From Nitrospirota bacterium (GTDB taxonomy: Bacteria > Nitrospirota_A > Leptospirillia > Leptospirillales > Leptospirillaceae), in contig JAKCCY010000013.1 of the NCBI GenBank assembly GCA_021838765.1, positions 1-38,792 of the forward strand: a DNA stretch of 38,792 nt, in the 5' to 3' direction. Positions 25,031 through 34,139 of the stretch are shown here, piece by piece; within the stretch, counting starts at the first letter, position 1, and every line of letters begins with the position of its first letter. A model generated the notes under the pieces. The model worked only from the letters and a program-made list of their open reading frames with translations, ran no database searches and had not been told where the DNA came from. The position numbers and the translations under genes were made by a program.

Positions 25031-27358
25031 TCAGAGACAGCATTTTTTATATTTCTTCCCGCTTCCGCAGGGACAAGGATCGTTTCTGCCGACCTTGTTC
25101 CACCCCAAGGAAGACGGCAGAGCCTGGGCGACAAGGCGAATTTCCGGTAGATCAAGGTCCAGGGAGGAAATCAGTTCGTTGTAAAGATCTTCAAACTCCT
25201 GATGTCTCGTTTTCATGCTCGGGGAAACGAACATCCACCGCGAGCGGTTTTCCAAAGCATCTTGGGCCAGAGCGAAAGCCTCTTGTTCCATTCCCCGCTT
25301 CCGAAGGGAGAGAATACGGTTAATGACGATCTCGAGACAATCCGGATTCAGTTCATAGGCACGGGCTGTGCAATCAAACGCGGCACGGGGACGATCGAGG
25401 GCAATCAGAAGGTTGCTCAGACGATGAAGAGAGTGCCAGTCACCGGGGCTTTCCCGGATTCTTTCCTTCACCCTTCTGAACGCTTTCGGGAGCGGCTCGG
25501 TGAGACCATCGGAGGTCACAGTGTTCAGAACATCCACCAGCGGAGTGATCCTGACCCCGCTCTCATGGGCCATCGAGATCCTCATCATTTCGGCGGTCAG
25601 GCAAAAAATCCCGTTTGAGTCGAGATCGAATTCACTCCACCGGTCGCAGGACAGGCAGACAAACTCCCCTGATATCAGCGGCGCGTCGCGCTTGTCCCCA
25701 ATAAAGACCCTGTTCACGGTGTAAGGGTTTGACTTTCCGCAACTTTGACATCGAAGGGAAACGGTCAGAGAGGACTTCTCCGGATCCATGAGATTTCCGG
25801 AGAAATCTTTCGAGAAGATCTTTTTAATCCGTTTCTGCTCCGCTTCGATACCTTCCCTGATTTTCGGGAGTTCCGGGTCCTCGACCCCGAAAAGTCGGCA
25901 CAGCCGATAGTAGGCCGCATTGACAAATGGGTTTTTCCGCTTAAGTTCGGACTTCAGGTGCGAAAGGAACCTCTGGTCAGCTGAGGCCAGGGCCATGTCG
26001 CACCATTGCTCCATGGACTCTTCGTACAGATCGTCGATGTGTGCCAGAAGGAAGTCCGGCAGATCCTTTCCTCCAACGGATAAAATCACCGAACTTCCGT
26101 AGATCTGCTGAGAAGAGTCCAGGGTGTTCCATTCGGTCATGAGCGTATTTCCCGCTCTCTCTCCGATCGCGATCAGGGCATCCATGGCAGCCTCGGAGAG
26201 AGCGTCTCCCGAGGAGTCATCCATGCAGGAGATCAGAAGGGGGATGAATTCTTCCCGGGCGAGAACCCCCATGGCCTGAACCAGAAAGAATCCTCCATAG
26301 AGATCCCTGACCTCGTCTATCGCCCCTTCCATGGCATGGAGAACCTCTATCGCCGGGAATTCCCTAAGATGCTCTGAGAGCGCTTCGACATGCCGGTTTC
26401 TGGAGATATCTGTGATCAGAAGAGAGATCGTCTCTTCAAGGGAAAGATTCCTCGTATCGAGGGTTTTTCGCTCGAAGATGTGGGCGACTGCGGCCAATAT
26501 CAGGGCGAACATCGGTTCGACAATGCTTTCGGACAGGCGCGACCGGTCTTCCGGAAGCGCTTTCAGGATCTCTCTTGGTCCGGCCGAAAGATGGGCGTGT
26601 TTTTCCAGAAGGGCAATCGCTTCGTTCAAGGGACTCTCCGAAAGAAGGATCCGATCCATCTCCGAAAAAGGAGCGTCGTCTTCGAACAGGCCAGCCACTT
26701 CGGAAAACGAGAAAACTCTTCCGCTCCGGATTTCCGAAAAAAGATCGAACCAGGCATCGTGATCCAGAAGAATACTGGCGATGGATCCAAAGGGATCACC
26801 TCCTCCTTCGTCAGCAACCATTATAGCGGCAAGAATTCCCGGAGTCTTCGCGTGTTCGAAGTGGAAAGCCACCCGCAAAAGAGATAAAAGAACTTCGGAG
26901 GATGGGCTCCGGCTGAGGATCTGCTCCAGGAGAGAATTTGCCGCCGGCCCGGGCAGAAGAAGAAGGGTCTCCGCGATCTGTCGAAGGACCCGCGTGTCCG
27001 TCGGGGAAGCGTCTTCGATGAAACGAGCAAAGAGTTTCGCGGCACGTTCGGGATCGATCACCGAAAGAACGCGGCAGATGGGATTGGTCCCCTTCCCTGC
27101 TTCTTCGGGAAATCGTTCGGCCAGAAGATCGGCATAGGAGGCAAAGGAGGAAGGGGGAAGAGTATTCAGCAGTCTGTGGAAGAGCGCCAGTTCTCCAATA
27201 AGATGGGAACGAAGTGCCCGTTCGTTGAAAAGAGTCTCCTCCAGCCGTTTTCTGAGTGGAGATCCTTCCGGACGATCCTCGTAGAAATCGAGAAACCCAT
27301 CCATCATGATGGGGTCCCCTGTCAGTTCAGCGGCAAGGGGAAGCCAGGATGGCTCCAT
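25031..27358 (-). CDS. Large alpha-helical repeat protein with zinc ribbon and C-terminal SEC-C motif
   Basis: A 775-residue cytoplasmic protein; ATG 27358 has AAAGGA upstream. The first two thirds are helical with HEAT-like or ARM-like repetition (for example SGDALSEAAMDALIAIGERAGN). A four-Cys zinc ribbon follows (SLRCQSCGKSN and FVCLSCDRWSEF). Then comes a TPR-like stretch (SLHRLSNLLIALDRPRAAFDC). The final residues GRNDPCPCGSGKKYKKCCL are a canonical SEC-C zinc-binding motif, as found at the C-terminus of SecA and in many uncharacterised proteins. Function is unknown; a scaffold in protein quality control or export is one possibility. It is monocistronic by appearance. Confidence 0.75.
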   Translation of the reverse strand: MEPSWLPLAAELTGDPIMMDGFLDFYEDRPEGSPLRKRLEETLFNERALRSHLIGELALFHRLLNTLPPSSFASYADLLAERFPEEAGKGTNPICRVLSVIDPERAAKLFARFIEDASPTDTRVLRQIAETLLLLPGPAANSLLEQILSRSPSSEVLLSLLRVAFHFEHAKTPGILAAIMVADEGGGDPFGSIASILLDHDAWFDLFSEIRSGRVFSFSEVAGLFEDDAPFSEMDRILLSESPLNEAIALLEKHAHLSAGPREILKALPEDRSRLSESIVEPMFALILAAVAHIFERKTLDTRNLSLEETISLLITDISRNRHVEALSEHLREFPAIEVLHAMEGAIDEVRDLYGGFFLVQAMGVLAREEFIPLLISCMDDSSGDALSEAAMDALIAIGERAGNTLMTEWNTLDSSQQIYGSSVILSVGGKDLPDFLLAHIDDLYEESMEQWCDMALASADQRFLSHLKSELKRKNPFVNAAYYRLCRLFGVEDPELPKIREGIEAEQKRIKKIFSKDFSGNLMDPEKSSLTVSLRCQSCGKSNPYTVNRVFIGDKRDAPLISGEFVCLSCDRWSEFDLDSNGIFCLTAEMMRISMAHESGVRITPLVDVLNTVTSDGLTEPLPKAFRRVKERIRESPGDWHSLHRLSNLLIALDRPRAAFDCTARAYELNPDCLEIVINRILSLRKRGMEQEAFALAQDALENRSRWMFVSPSMKTRHQEFEDLYNELISSLDLDLPEIRLVAQALPSSLGWNKVGRNDPCPCGSGKKYKKCCL

Positions 27359-27482
27359 AATGATTCCTTTCCAAAACGGGGCTTGAGTTCCCTTAATTCG
27401 ATAGTTGCAGGGATCACTCTATCAAAATAATGACTGGCGGAAAACAGGAAAAAAACCGAAGCTACGGAATGGCGGCTTGGCC

Positions 27483-28463
27483 TCAGGTCCCCGGAAGTTG
27501 GCCTCGACCTTGCCCCCCGGAAAATGACCTCCGGTCGATTCCCTCCTGGATTTCGAGAATCCGGGAAAGATCCAGATCAAGGGCCGATGCGATCTGGTCG
27601 GGTGTCAAAACCTCCTTTTCAAGGAGTTTGACGACAGCATCCCGCTGGCCTTTCTGAAGCCCTTCCTGAAGCCCTTTCTGCAGACCTTCCCGCAGTCCTT
27701 TCTGCAGTCCTTTCTGCAATCCTTCCTCAATCAGAATATCGACAACATTGGGCATGTGTTCCTCCTTGACCAGTTTTTCCGAGATTTTTTTCAAGGTCTC
27801 CGGATTGTCGATTCCATGGCATCCGAGAAGATAGTTTAACACAACCTGCGTTCCATTCGCCTCAATGGAACGGAAAAGAGGAAGGACGGAAACGAGGGCC
27901 TCCTCAAGACTTCCGAAAATATGTTTCAAGGCCAGGATCGGCACGAGGGTGTCGGGGTCCCCGATGGCTTCCCGGATCTTCTCATCCGGGATCGGGCCCA
28001 CGTCGAGCACCTCCGGCGCGAAGTCCAGGGCGATGGATTGCAGGACCTCCGGGGTTTTCATGAAGTCGGCAAAACGCCGGGGAAGGCTCCATCGTTGCTT
28101 TCCGTGGTGGAAAACGAGCGAAAGGACTGGCGTCAGGGGGCGCCCATCTTTGCGGTCCCGCGTCCAGAGAGCCAGCATGTACCGCAACAGCCCAAGGAAA
28201 GTGTCCTTGTCGGGAGAGCTCTTGTGCTCGACCAGAAGATAGATCCGGGTTTCCGTTCCCGACAGACGGGCGGAGAAGGCCAGATCCATAAAGGAGCGCT
28301 CCAGAGCGTCATCAACCGACTCGGTCGGAATGGGGCGAAGGGAGGCGAAGTCGAGACTTCGGACGATATCGGGGGGGAGAAATCCTTTCAGAAGACGGGA
28401 AAAAGATCCGGTTCGCCCCAAAGTGGCCTTGAAAAATTGATCGTGAAGGGCAACGTCGCCCAT
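27483..28463 (-). CDS. Rpn-family recombination-promoting nuclease / transposase_31-like protein
   Basis: A 326-residue member of the Rpn (RpnA/YhgA-like) PD-(D/E)XK nuclease family. The N-terminal LHDQFFKATLG signature, the DLAFSARL and YLLVEHKSSPD segments (Asp and Glu-x-Lys of the nuclease core) and the following LLRYMLALW helix are typical. The C-terminus carries a tandem GLQK/GLQE repeat (encoded at 27648-27728) leading into a short helical tail with the LTPDQIASALDL pattern. Start ATG has AAAGGAG nine bases upstream. E. coli Rpn proteins promote RecA-independent recombination and show defence-like traits. It lies downstream of the secretion operon, but with a 260-bp gap. Confidence 0.88.
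   Translation of the reverse strand: MGDVALHDQFFKATLGRTGSFSRLLKGFLPPDIVRSLDFASLRPIPTESVDDALERSFMDLAFSARLSGTETRIYLLVEHKSSPDKDTFLGLLRYMLALWTRDRKDGRPLTPVLSLVFHHGKQRWSLPRRFADFMKTPEVLQSIALDFAPEVLDVGPIPDEKIREAIGDPDTLVPILALKHIFGSLEEALVSVLPLFRSIEANGTQVVLNYLLGCHGIDNPETLKKISEKLVKEEHMPNVVDILIEEGLQKGLQKGLREGLQKGLQEGLQKGQRDAVVKLLEKEVLTPDQIASALDLDLSRILEIQEGIDRRSFSGGQGRGQLPGT
27648..27728 (-). repeat. 12-bp-period tandem repeat inside the Rpn-like gene
   Basis: About six imperfect 12-bp units, read on the minus strand as variants of GGACTGCAGAAA, encode repeated GLQK, GLQE and GLRE tetrapeptides. Unit-number change would keep the frame and only lengthen or shorten the linker. Confidence 0.75.
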
Positions 28464-28723
28464 TGGGTCAAAACTCCTTTCCGGGATTCAGCGGATCGTT
28501 CCGGTCCACTGGGGATCACGATGAAAAAGGTAAACGGAAAGAGAGCCACGAGATCAACAAGGGATTATCATAACCACGCCATTAAAGACTTGCCCATGCC
28601 AGGAATCCCCACAGATTTTTCTGATAGCTCCCGTATGTTGGCTTCATGCCTTGTCGTTTCCGCTTGTCTTTCCATGATGACGACCTGCCATGACGATTCT
28701 GATCCCTGAAAACGCCAGTGTGT

Positions 28724-29620
28724 CTATCGATAGGAGGACAGAATCCGTTCGATCGGACGAATCTCGGTGGGATAGCTCCATAACACATTTTTCAGTCCTG
28801 ACAGATGGTTCGGCAAAACAGACGATGCCCCCTCGTACAGGGCATTGACCGTTGCCGCCAGAACCACTTTTTTCCATCTTCGATCGGAGATGAAAACCCC
28901 CTCGTTTCCAAGGGAACGACGAAGTTCAAATAAACCGTCCCGCGTCTCCGCTTCCCATGGGAGCCTCATTCTGGCAAGCCCCGGGATCAGGGAGAAAAAG
29001 TCCGGAAGAAACCCTCCATCCTCATATCCATCAGTCATCCTTTCCCAAAAATCTCCCGACTGGAAAATCATCTGAAAGAAACGCTCCCGGGATTCCATCG
29101 GACGCAAAATGCAACGATAGGTGAATCGGTCATAAAAAGCCTCAAGCCCATCTGCCGGAGACGGACTTTGATTACTCGCTCCAAAAAGACTCATAAGCGG
29201 GACAGGAACGGGATCCGGATGGTAGAACCGTCGTTCGTTCATGAAGGACAGAAGCCCCAGGAGAAGATCTCTCGGAGCACGAAAGACCTCGTCCAGAAAG
29301 ACGATCTGGCAGGAAAGAAGACTTTTCCCCGAAAGAGTCGGAACAAGAAGATCGGATAGATGCGAGTCGCCATGCAAAAGCGTCTCATAGAGTGAAATAT
29401 GTTCAAAAAAACCGGAAAACGTTCTGATGATAAGACTTTTTGCCGTTCCAGGGGGACCGATCAGATAGACATGCTCATTCGCCAAAAGGGCCAGAATGCA
29501 GTTTCTGATCACCTCTTCCCGCTCTCCGAATCCCTCATTCATCCGGGATTCTATCCGGGAAAGTGAATGCAGGAGCCGGTCCAGGCGATCCTGGCAAAGC
29601 CTTTCCGGACCATCGATCAT
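28724..29620 (-). CDS. MoxR/RavA-type AAA+ ATPase, last gene of the type IV secretion operon
   Basis: A 298-residue AAA+ protein of the MoxR group, which remodel or activate partner complexes. Walker A is IGPPGTAKS (about 54-62), Walker B IVFLDEVFRAP (106-116), sensor 1 FGASNQ (N150) and the arginine-finger segment FYDRF (R165). MoxR genes usually sit beside a VWA-domain gene; none is here. Instead the ATG overlaps the stop of the VirB10-like gene by four bases, so it is translated with the secretion genes. Because no VirB11 is visible in the operon, this ATPase may supply that hexameric motor role or assist assembly (inference). The 260 bp after it to 28464 hold no gene I can support. Confidence 0.9.
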   Translation of the reverse strand: MIDGPERLCQDRLDRLLHSLSRIESRMNEGFGEREEVIRNCILALLANEHVYLIGPPGTAKSLIIRTFSGFFEHISLYETLLHGDSHLSDLLVPTLSGKSLLSCQIVFLDEVFRAPRDLLLGLLSFMNERRFYHPDPVPVPLMSLFGASNQSPSPADGLEAFYDRFTYRCILRPMESRERFFQMIFQSGDFWERMTDGYEDGGFLPDFFSLIPGLARMRLPWEAETRDGLFELRRSLGNEGVFISDRRWKKVVLAATVNALYEGASSVLPNHLSGLKNVLWSYPTEIRPIERILSSYR

Positions 29621-30573
29621 TTTGGATCCGACTGGGAGACCGACGGAGGGAATCCATGGATGATCATGATGGAAACAGGAGCCCCCGCAGAAAGGGTGTA
29701 GGTTGTCTGCTGGTTTGGCACCGGCATGACCGACTGGCTCGACCCGACAACCGCCCCCGCTTCCTGCATGGCCAGATCCGAGCCGATTCCGGCGTTGCCA
29801 TACCCCATATATCCAATCGCATTGCCACCCATCATGAGGGTGTTTTGCGCGACCGATCCGGCAAACTGGCTGCCCGGATGGCGGGAGACATCGACAGGAA
29901 CACCCTCCCGCCCCCCCTGCATCGCATACCCCGTCATCTGGGCCTCCAGACCATTGCCGTAGATCACCCGCATAAATCGCATCATGAGCCGATTTTCAGG
30001 AGAAAGCCCCACCGGATATCCCATAATCTTCAACGAATGGGCGATTGGGATGGGGCCGGCCGTCTGGGGTGGAATCAGGACAAAAATGGGAGCTCCCCCC
30101 GAAGGACCGTCAAAGCGTCTCATGACCCGCCCCCTGAGAATCGTCCCCGCGGGGACCGTCGGTCCGGGAGCGACTCCTTTTTGCCCGGAAGCTTTTCTGG
30201 CAAGCGCCAGGGATTGTCCTGCTCCGCTGATGAGCGGACCCAGGAGACCAAACATGTTTCCCTCCCCCTGGGGATCCCCAACCGGACTCCCTGTGCCATC
30301 AACATAAATGGTACTTCTGGTATTGAGCTCGTGACCCTCGCCGGATTTCCCCCCCTGGGAGTCTCGCCCCATTCCGAAGGATCCCGGATGGATCACAGAA
30401 GGAAGATTTTGCCATGACGTCCGGGAATCCAGAACTCTTCCCCCCTCCTGTCCGCTTGTCCATGAATGATCCGCCCGCTGCTCCCGGTGATCATGTTTTC
30501 CCGACTGGCCATAAAAAAGGGACAGAACAACACCAGCCACTGCCGTTACAACCAGCAAAACAATCCTGTTCAA
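29617..30573 (-). CDS. VirB10/TrbI-like type IV secretion protein
   Basis: 318 residues, short for the family. The start is TTG at 30573, overlapping the VirB9-like stop as TTGA, with AAAGG close upstream. An N-terminal membrane helix (about 4-21) is followed by a Gly/Ser-rich linker. The C-terminal domain begins with VPAGTILRGRVMRRFDG, matching the VPAGTxLxxxL opening of TrbI/VirB10, and continues with IFVLIPPQTAGPIPIAHS. A hydrophobic Gly/Met-rich stretch (NTLMMGGNAIGYMGYGNAG and onward) occupies the position of the VirB10 outer-membrane antenna helices. It would form the channel from inner to outer membrane with VirB9. Confidence 0.78.
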   Translation of the reverse strand: MNRIVLLVVTAVAGVVLSLFYGQSGKHDHREQRADHSWTSGQEGGRVLDSRTSWQNLPSVIHPGSFGMGRDSQGGKSGEGHELNTRSTIYVDGTGSPVGDPQGEGNMFGLLGPLISGAGQSLALARKASGQKGVAPGPTVPAGTILRGRVMRRFDGPSGGAPIFVLIPPQTAGPIPIAHSLKIMGYPVGLSPENRLMMRFMRVIYGNGLEAQMTGYAMQGGREGVPVDVSRHPGSQFAGSVAQNTLMMGGNAIGYMGYGNAGIGSDLAMQEAGAVVGSSQSVMPVPNQQTTYTLSAGAPVSIMIIHGFPPSVSQSDPK

Positions 30574-31643
30574 AGCCTTTCTCCCGCAGAAACCGCCTTT
30601 ATCGCTATTTCTCCGCCGCCGGACGTCCGGACCCTTCCCGACAAAAAGAGTCCTTCCCGTTGGGAAAGCGGAGTGATCTTGCCAACCTCAAGAAGAAGAC
30701 GTACGTGTTGTCCTGCCGGAACGGTCTTGTCCAGATCTCTCGACCAGTCCATCCCATCCTCATAATGGCGGCTCGTCTCCCACAAAAGGGACTTCTGAAA
30801 TCGTCGAAGCCGGATCCGTCTGAGTGTCACGTCATGTCCGGAGTCGTTTCTGCAGTCGATGACGGCATACTGATTTTGATCCAGTGAGGAAAATCCCAGA
30901 AGACGGACCAAAAGCTTGTCCGCGTGGAAGGTCGCCCTAAGAGGATGCTGAGGATCTCCTTCCTTTAAAAAATCCCGTCTTTTCATCGAAAGGTCCTGAC
31001 TCTCCTCTTCCTTTAACTTTTTCCGAAGAACGGTCTTGATCGGATTCAGGTTGACGACTGTTTCACTTTTCGGAAGGCGAAAGCTCAGAAGGTCGTCCTC
31101 CTCTCCGGGAGGAACGACCAGAAGCCTGAAGGACAGGCGATCATGTTCTGTGTAGACAATCATGTTCGTTCGGCTTTTCAGATCGTATGTAATGGGCTTC
31201 ACCTTGATTCTGGAACCCAAGACCTCCGCCAGAAAGAGTTTGGAATCCCCGACATAAACCTCGCGGGCATCCTCCGGAAGATCGACGATCGTGACATGGG
31301 AAAGGGCTGTGCGGAGGGTGTAAAGACGGCTCGCATCATACACGAGGGTCCGGATGGGAGCCCTGTCCCGAACCTCCCCGGAGCTTTCCTCGGGAGGAAT
31401 CACCTTTTCCGGAAGCTTCTTGACCATGACAATGTTGTCGGAAGGATCGGCTTCTGTAACCGGCGTCGCATGGACCGGAGCAGGTGGCTCAACCGGGAGG
31501 GAAAAGGTCGTTCTGGCCTCGGGAACAGCGACCGGAGGAGTGGGAAGAACTCTCGAAGACGATCGTGCATCGATCAGCCAGACCAGGGGAATGGTGATGA
31601 CAATCAATGACACCAGAAAGCCGGAGAGAAACATCCTGTTCAT
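30570..31643 (-). CDS. VirB9/TrbG-like type IV secretion core-complex protein
   Basis: About 357 residues from ATG 31643, chosen because it overlaps the VirB8-like stop as ATGA; a longer reading to 31700 is unlikely. An N-terminal hydrophobic segment (about 5-24) serves as signal or anchor. A Pro-rich linker follows, then the VirB9/CagX N-terminal beta-domain: YTLRTALSHVTIVDLPEDA, VYVGDSKLF, SRIKVKPITYD and TNMIVYTEHDRLSFRLLV are the usual succession. A second beta-domain (about residues 230-330) follows. Larger than most VirB9. Expected to build the outer-membrane core ring with the VirB10-like protein. Confidence 0.82.
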   Translation of the reverse strand: MNRMFLSGFLVSLIVITIPLVWLIDARSSSRVLPTPPVAVPEARTTFSLPVEPPAPVHATPVTEADPSDNIVMVKKLPEKVIPPEESSGEVRDRAPIRTLVYDASRLYTLRTALSHVTIVDLPEDAREVYVGDSKLFLAEVLGSRIKVKPITYDLKSRTNMIVYTEHDRLSFRLLVVPPGEEDDLLSFRLPKSETVVNLNPIKTVLRKKLKEEESQDLSMKRRDFLKEGDPQHPLRATFHADKLLVRLLGFSSLDQNQYAVIDCRNDSGHDVTLRRIRLRRFQKSLLWETSRHYEDGMDWSRDLDKTVPAGQHVRLLLEVGKITPLSQREGLFLSGRVRTSGGGEIAIKAVSAGERL

Positions 31644-32317
31644 GGTCGACCGGAGGTTGAAGGTTTGTCGAGGGACTCTTCCGCATAGGATGAGACCCAC
31701 AGTCCATAAGGATTTTCCGGAGTGGGCCCCCCTGCCCTGATCACCATTCTGGTCTTCAGGAGGTCATCCCTCAAAAATTGCTGGTCGTCATAGGATCGGA
31801 CATGTCTCACGCAAAAAGCCCGCACCGAAAAAACCCCCGGAGCCACTTTTTTGGACCGGATCCCGCGAACATCGAGAGTGGACCGGAGTCTCGATCCCGT
31901 AATGCTTTCCATAAAATGATTCTTCGAGAGCTCTGAGCCAAGGGATTTCCTGAGCTCCGGCGTCATCTTCGAAAAAGCCTTTTTGAGCCGGTATGGCTCC
32001 TCAAACGCATCATACGCGGCGAGATTATTCAAAAATCCCCTTGAAAAAGCGGCAAGGACCGCTTCAGATCGTTCGTCAGGAGGCATTTGGATTTCAGGAA
32101 GTCTCACCATCTCTCCTTCTTTTGAAAGTCCCACGACGAGTGTTCGGCTCGGGACATACCAGAAAATCAGGAGCATCCCCAGAATGTCTGCAAAAACCAG
32201 CGCCCAGAAAAGGCGGCTCCCCATTTGAATGCGTCGCTCAAGTTCCAGGATCCGGTCCATTCCGGGAGGCGGAGCCATCTCTCCGGAATGATCCCGGCCA
32301 AACAAGAGATTCTTCAT
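31640..32317 (-). CDS. VirB8/TrbF-like type IV secretion protein
   Basis: 225 residues. A short cytoplasmic N-terminus, one transmembrane helix (about 36-55, WALVFADILGMLLIFWYV) and a periplasmic domain. The NPYGLWVSSYAEE segment near the end is the NPxG-type motif of VirB8/TrbF proteins. VirB8 forms an inner-membrane scaffold linking the core channel to the ATPases. Its ATG overlaps the stop of the VirB6-like gene as ATGA, and its own stop overlaps the start of the VirB9-like gene. Confidence 0.8.
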   Translation of the reverse strand: MKNLLFGRDHSGEMAPPPGMDRILELERRIQMGSRLFWALVFADILGMLLIFWYVPSRTLVVGLSKEGEMVRLPEIQMPPDERSEAVLAAFSRGFLNNLAAYDAFEEPYRLKKAFSKMTPELRKSLGSELSKNHFMESITGSRLRSTLDVRGIRSKKVAPGVFSVRAFCVRHVRSYDDQQFLRDDLLKTRMVIRAGGPTPENPYGLWVSSYAEESLDKPSTSGRP

Positions 32318-33552
32318 GAAGCGGGCTCTGGCGGAGAAACCACTTTTTTCTTTCTGGCTTTGGGCTTTTCCGGCAAAATCTCATCAGGAGTGGAAGAAAC
32401 GGCAACCTTTCTGGCCGCTCTGGGTTTTGCGGCTGTCCGGGAAGACCGGGTTTTCACCTGGGCAGCCCCGGCATCTCCGTCTGCCAGTGTGGTTTTTTTG
32501 GCGCTCTTTCGGGTTTTCGGGGCTTTTGTGGCCTCCCCGGAAGCGCTCTCATCCTTTGGTTTCCGGTTCCACAAAAGAGAGGTAAAGGTATAGGGACCAA
32601 GCCTCAATTGACTTTTTTTATAGACTCTTCGCCCCTGACCGATATCTTTTTCAACCTTTCCAATCTTCATTTCACCCACCCCGAAAGGAAGTTCGCCCTT
32701 GACCAATGGACGGAGAACACTTTCTTCCAGCATCCTTTTACCGGCCATGGAAGCCTGGGGACCGACAAACGAACCGATCCCCTCGTAAGACTTGTCCATC
32801 AGAAGATGGGTCAGGATGGGCACAAAGAGAAACATCATCACCAGAACCAGGATCACGCCGATCGACAGCACGCGGTTTCCGAATGCGGTCATGGGACCTG
32901 CGGGATTCAGGGCCTGATAGAGACTGATCGAGGCAAATATCGCAATGAAAATATTGTGGAGAAGAAGCCACATCGCGACTTCAAGGGTGTTTCTCGCCCA
33001 TTGGGCGAGCAAAAAGAACATTCCCGGTATTACCGCAACAGCACATAGAAGCGGGCCAATCACATACAGGAAAGACAGAAGCGCATATCGGACAAGAGTG
33101 AACAAAAACACCAGAACCTTCAGAAGATCCAGGAGAAGGATATAGATGATCCCCATCGGATCGGAGAGAATGCTGACAAAAGAGCCCACTTTCCCGGGAA
33201 TCAGGTTTTGGGACCAGATCGTTTCATAAAAATCCAGAATCAGATTACTGGGGTAAAGTCGATCGGCAATGGCTCCCACAAGAGAGACGCCATCGGTGAA
33301 AAACATGGCATATCCGATCATGACCATAAAAACCAGCACGATCTGGACGAGATTCCCGAAAATGGGTTTCCCGTCCCGGAGCTTTCCCCACAACATCAGT
33401 GTGGCAATGGGAATCGTCATCATCAAAAGGACCCGCGCCACAAGAAGCACCTGGTCATGAACAGGGGAAAGGACGCAGGGAATGGTCGTCGAATCCTGGA
33501 ATAACAAGATTCCTTCCTGTCCGGGAGTCCCCTGGCATCCACCCTGTCCCAT
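32314..33552 (-). CDS. VirB6/TrbL-like polytopic membrane protein with Lys/Ala-rich C-terminal tail
   Basis: 412 residues with about six hydrophobic helices between residues 35 and 265 (for example NLVQIVLVFMVMIGYAMFF and ILVLVMMFLFVPILTHLL), the layout of VirB6/TrbL inner-membrane channel components. Two N-terminal cysteines are seen before the first helix. The last 80 residues form a soluble, highly basic tail with AKAPKTRKSAKKTT- and KPRAARKVA-type sequence, reminiscent of histone H1-like tails and not usual for VirB6. The start codon overlaps the upstream stop by one base (TGATG). Confidence 0.78.
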   Translation of the reverse strand: MGQGGCQGTPGQEGILLFQDSTTIPCVLSPVHDQVLLVARVLLMMTIPIATLMLWGKLRDGKPIFGNLVQIVLVFMVMIGYAMFFTDGVSLVGAIADRLYPSNLILDFYETIWSQNLIPGKVGSFVSILSDPMGIIYILLLDLLKVLVFLFTLVRYALLSFLYVIGPLLCAVAVIPGMFFLLAQWARNTLEVAMWLLLHNIFIAIFASISLYQALNPAGPMTAFGNRVLSIGVILVLVMMFLFVPILTHLLMDKSYEGIGSFVGPQASMAGKRMLEESVLRPLVKGELPFGVGEMKIGKVEKDIGQGRRVYKKSQLRLGPYTFTSLLWNRKPKDESASGEATKAPKTRKSAKKTTLADGDAGAAQVKTRSSRTAAKPRAARKVAVSSTPDEILPEKPKARKKKVVSPPEPAS

Positions 33553-34139
33553 CAGCGCATCATGATCCAGCGGGGAAGATCCTGACGGATCGTCTGCTGG
33601 TCCTCAAGGTTTGCATTATGGGAATGGTCGAGAATCGCTCCCTCGAGCCCCGTCGTGGAAGACTGCTCTTTCAGGAGATAGAGAAGATCCTGATGAATCG
33701 ACAGGAGCATCTGGAAAATGTGTCCCTGTGTATCGGCACCCAGTCGGAGAGCCCCTTCCGGACTCGAGGAATAGGCCATCTGATGGATCCCCTGTCCGAT
33801 GGCTTCCTGGCCTGGAGCGGAGGCGATCCCTCCGAGTGCCGCTCCCATCCCTTCACTTGCAGAGCGACTGATTTGAGAAACAGATGGTGGACTGGCCGGA
33901 GCGGCCGTCACAGGAATGGAAGGTGGAAGAGCCGGTGCATTCAGAAAATCCTGCCCCTGATTTTTCTCAAAAATAAAGTTCCTGAGACGGGAAAGAGTTG
34001 ATCTCGTCTGGCTTTCAACCCAAAGGATCCTGCTTTCGATCAACGTGTTTGAGCCCATGACGGCATAGGCCGGATGAGGAAAAGACAGGAAAAGGAGGAA
34101 AATCAGCAAACATCGCCTTTTGATGGTTCCTGATTTCAT
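33552..34139 (-). CDS. Secreted protein at the VirB5 position of the type IV secretion operon
   Basis: 195 residues with a clear Sec signal peptide (basic start, LLIFLLFLSFPHPAYA, probable cleavage after AYA). The mature part has an amphipathic helix (ESQTRSTLSRLRNF), a Pro/Ala/Ser-rich middle and a second helical region near the C-terminus (IFQMLLSIHQDLLYLLKEQ). Position between VirB4 and VirB6, export signal and helical content match VirB5/TrbJ, a minor pilus-tip component; sequence similarity itself is not evident, so the assignment rests on context. The start overlaps the VirB4 stop as ATGA. Confidence 0.62.
   Translation of the reverse strand: MKSGTIKRRCLLIFLLFLSFPHPAYAVMGSNTLIESRILWVESQTRSTLSRLRNFIFEKNQGQDFLNAPALPPSIPVTAAPASPPSVSQISRSASEGMGAALGGIASAPGQEAIGQGIHQMAYSSSPEGALRLGADTQGHIFQMLLSIHQDLLYLLKEQSSTTGLEGAILDHSHNANLEDQQTIRQDLPRWIMMR

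Noticed and set aside
28464..28723. Short open frames on both strands between the MoxR and Rpn genes
   Set aside because: Too short and low-complexity, without ribosome binding sites or family features.
29563..30417. 284-codon open frame on the plus strand
   Set aside because: It is antisense to the VirB10-like and MoxR genes, which have clear motifs and coupled starts; its translation is rich in Arg, His and Pro with no domain pattern.
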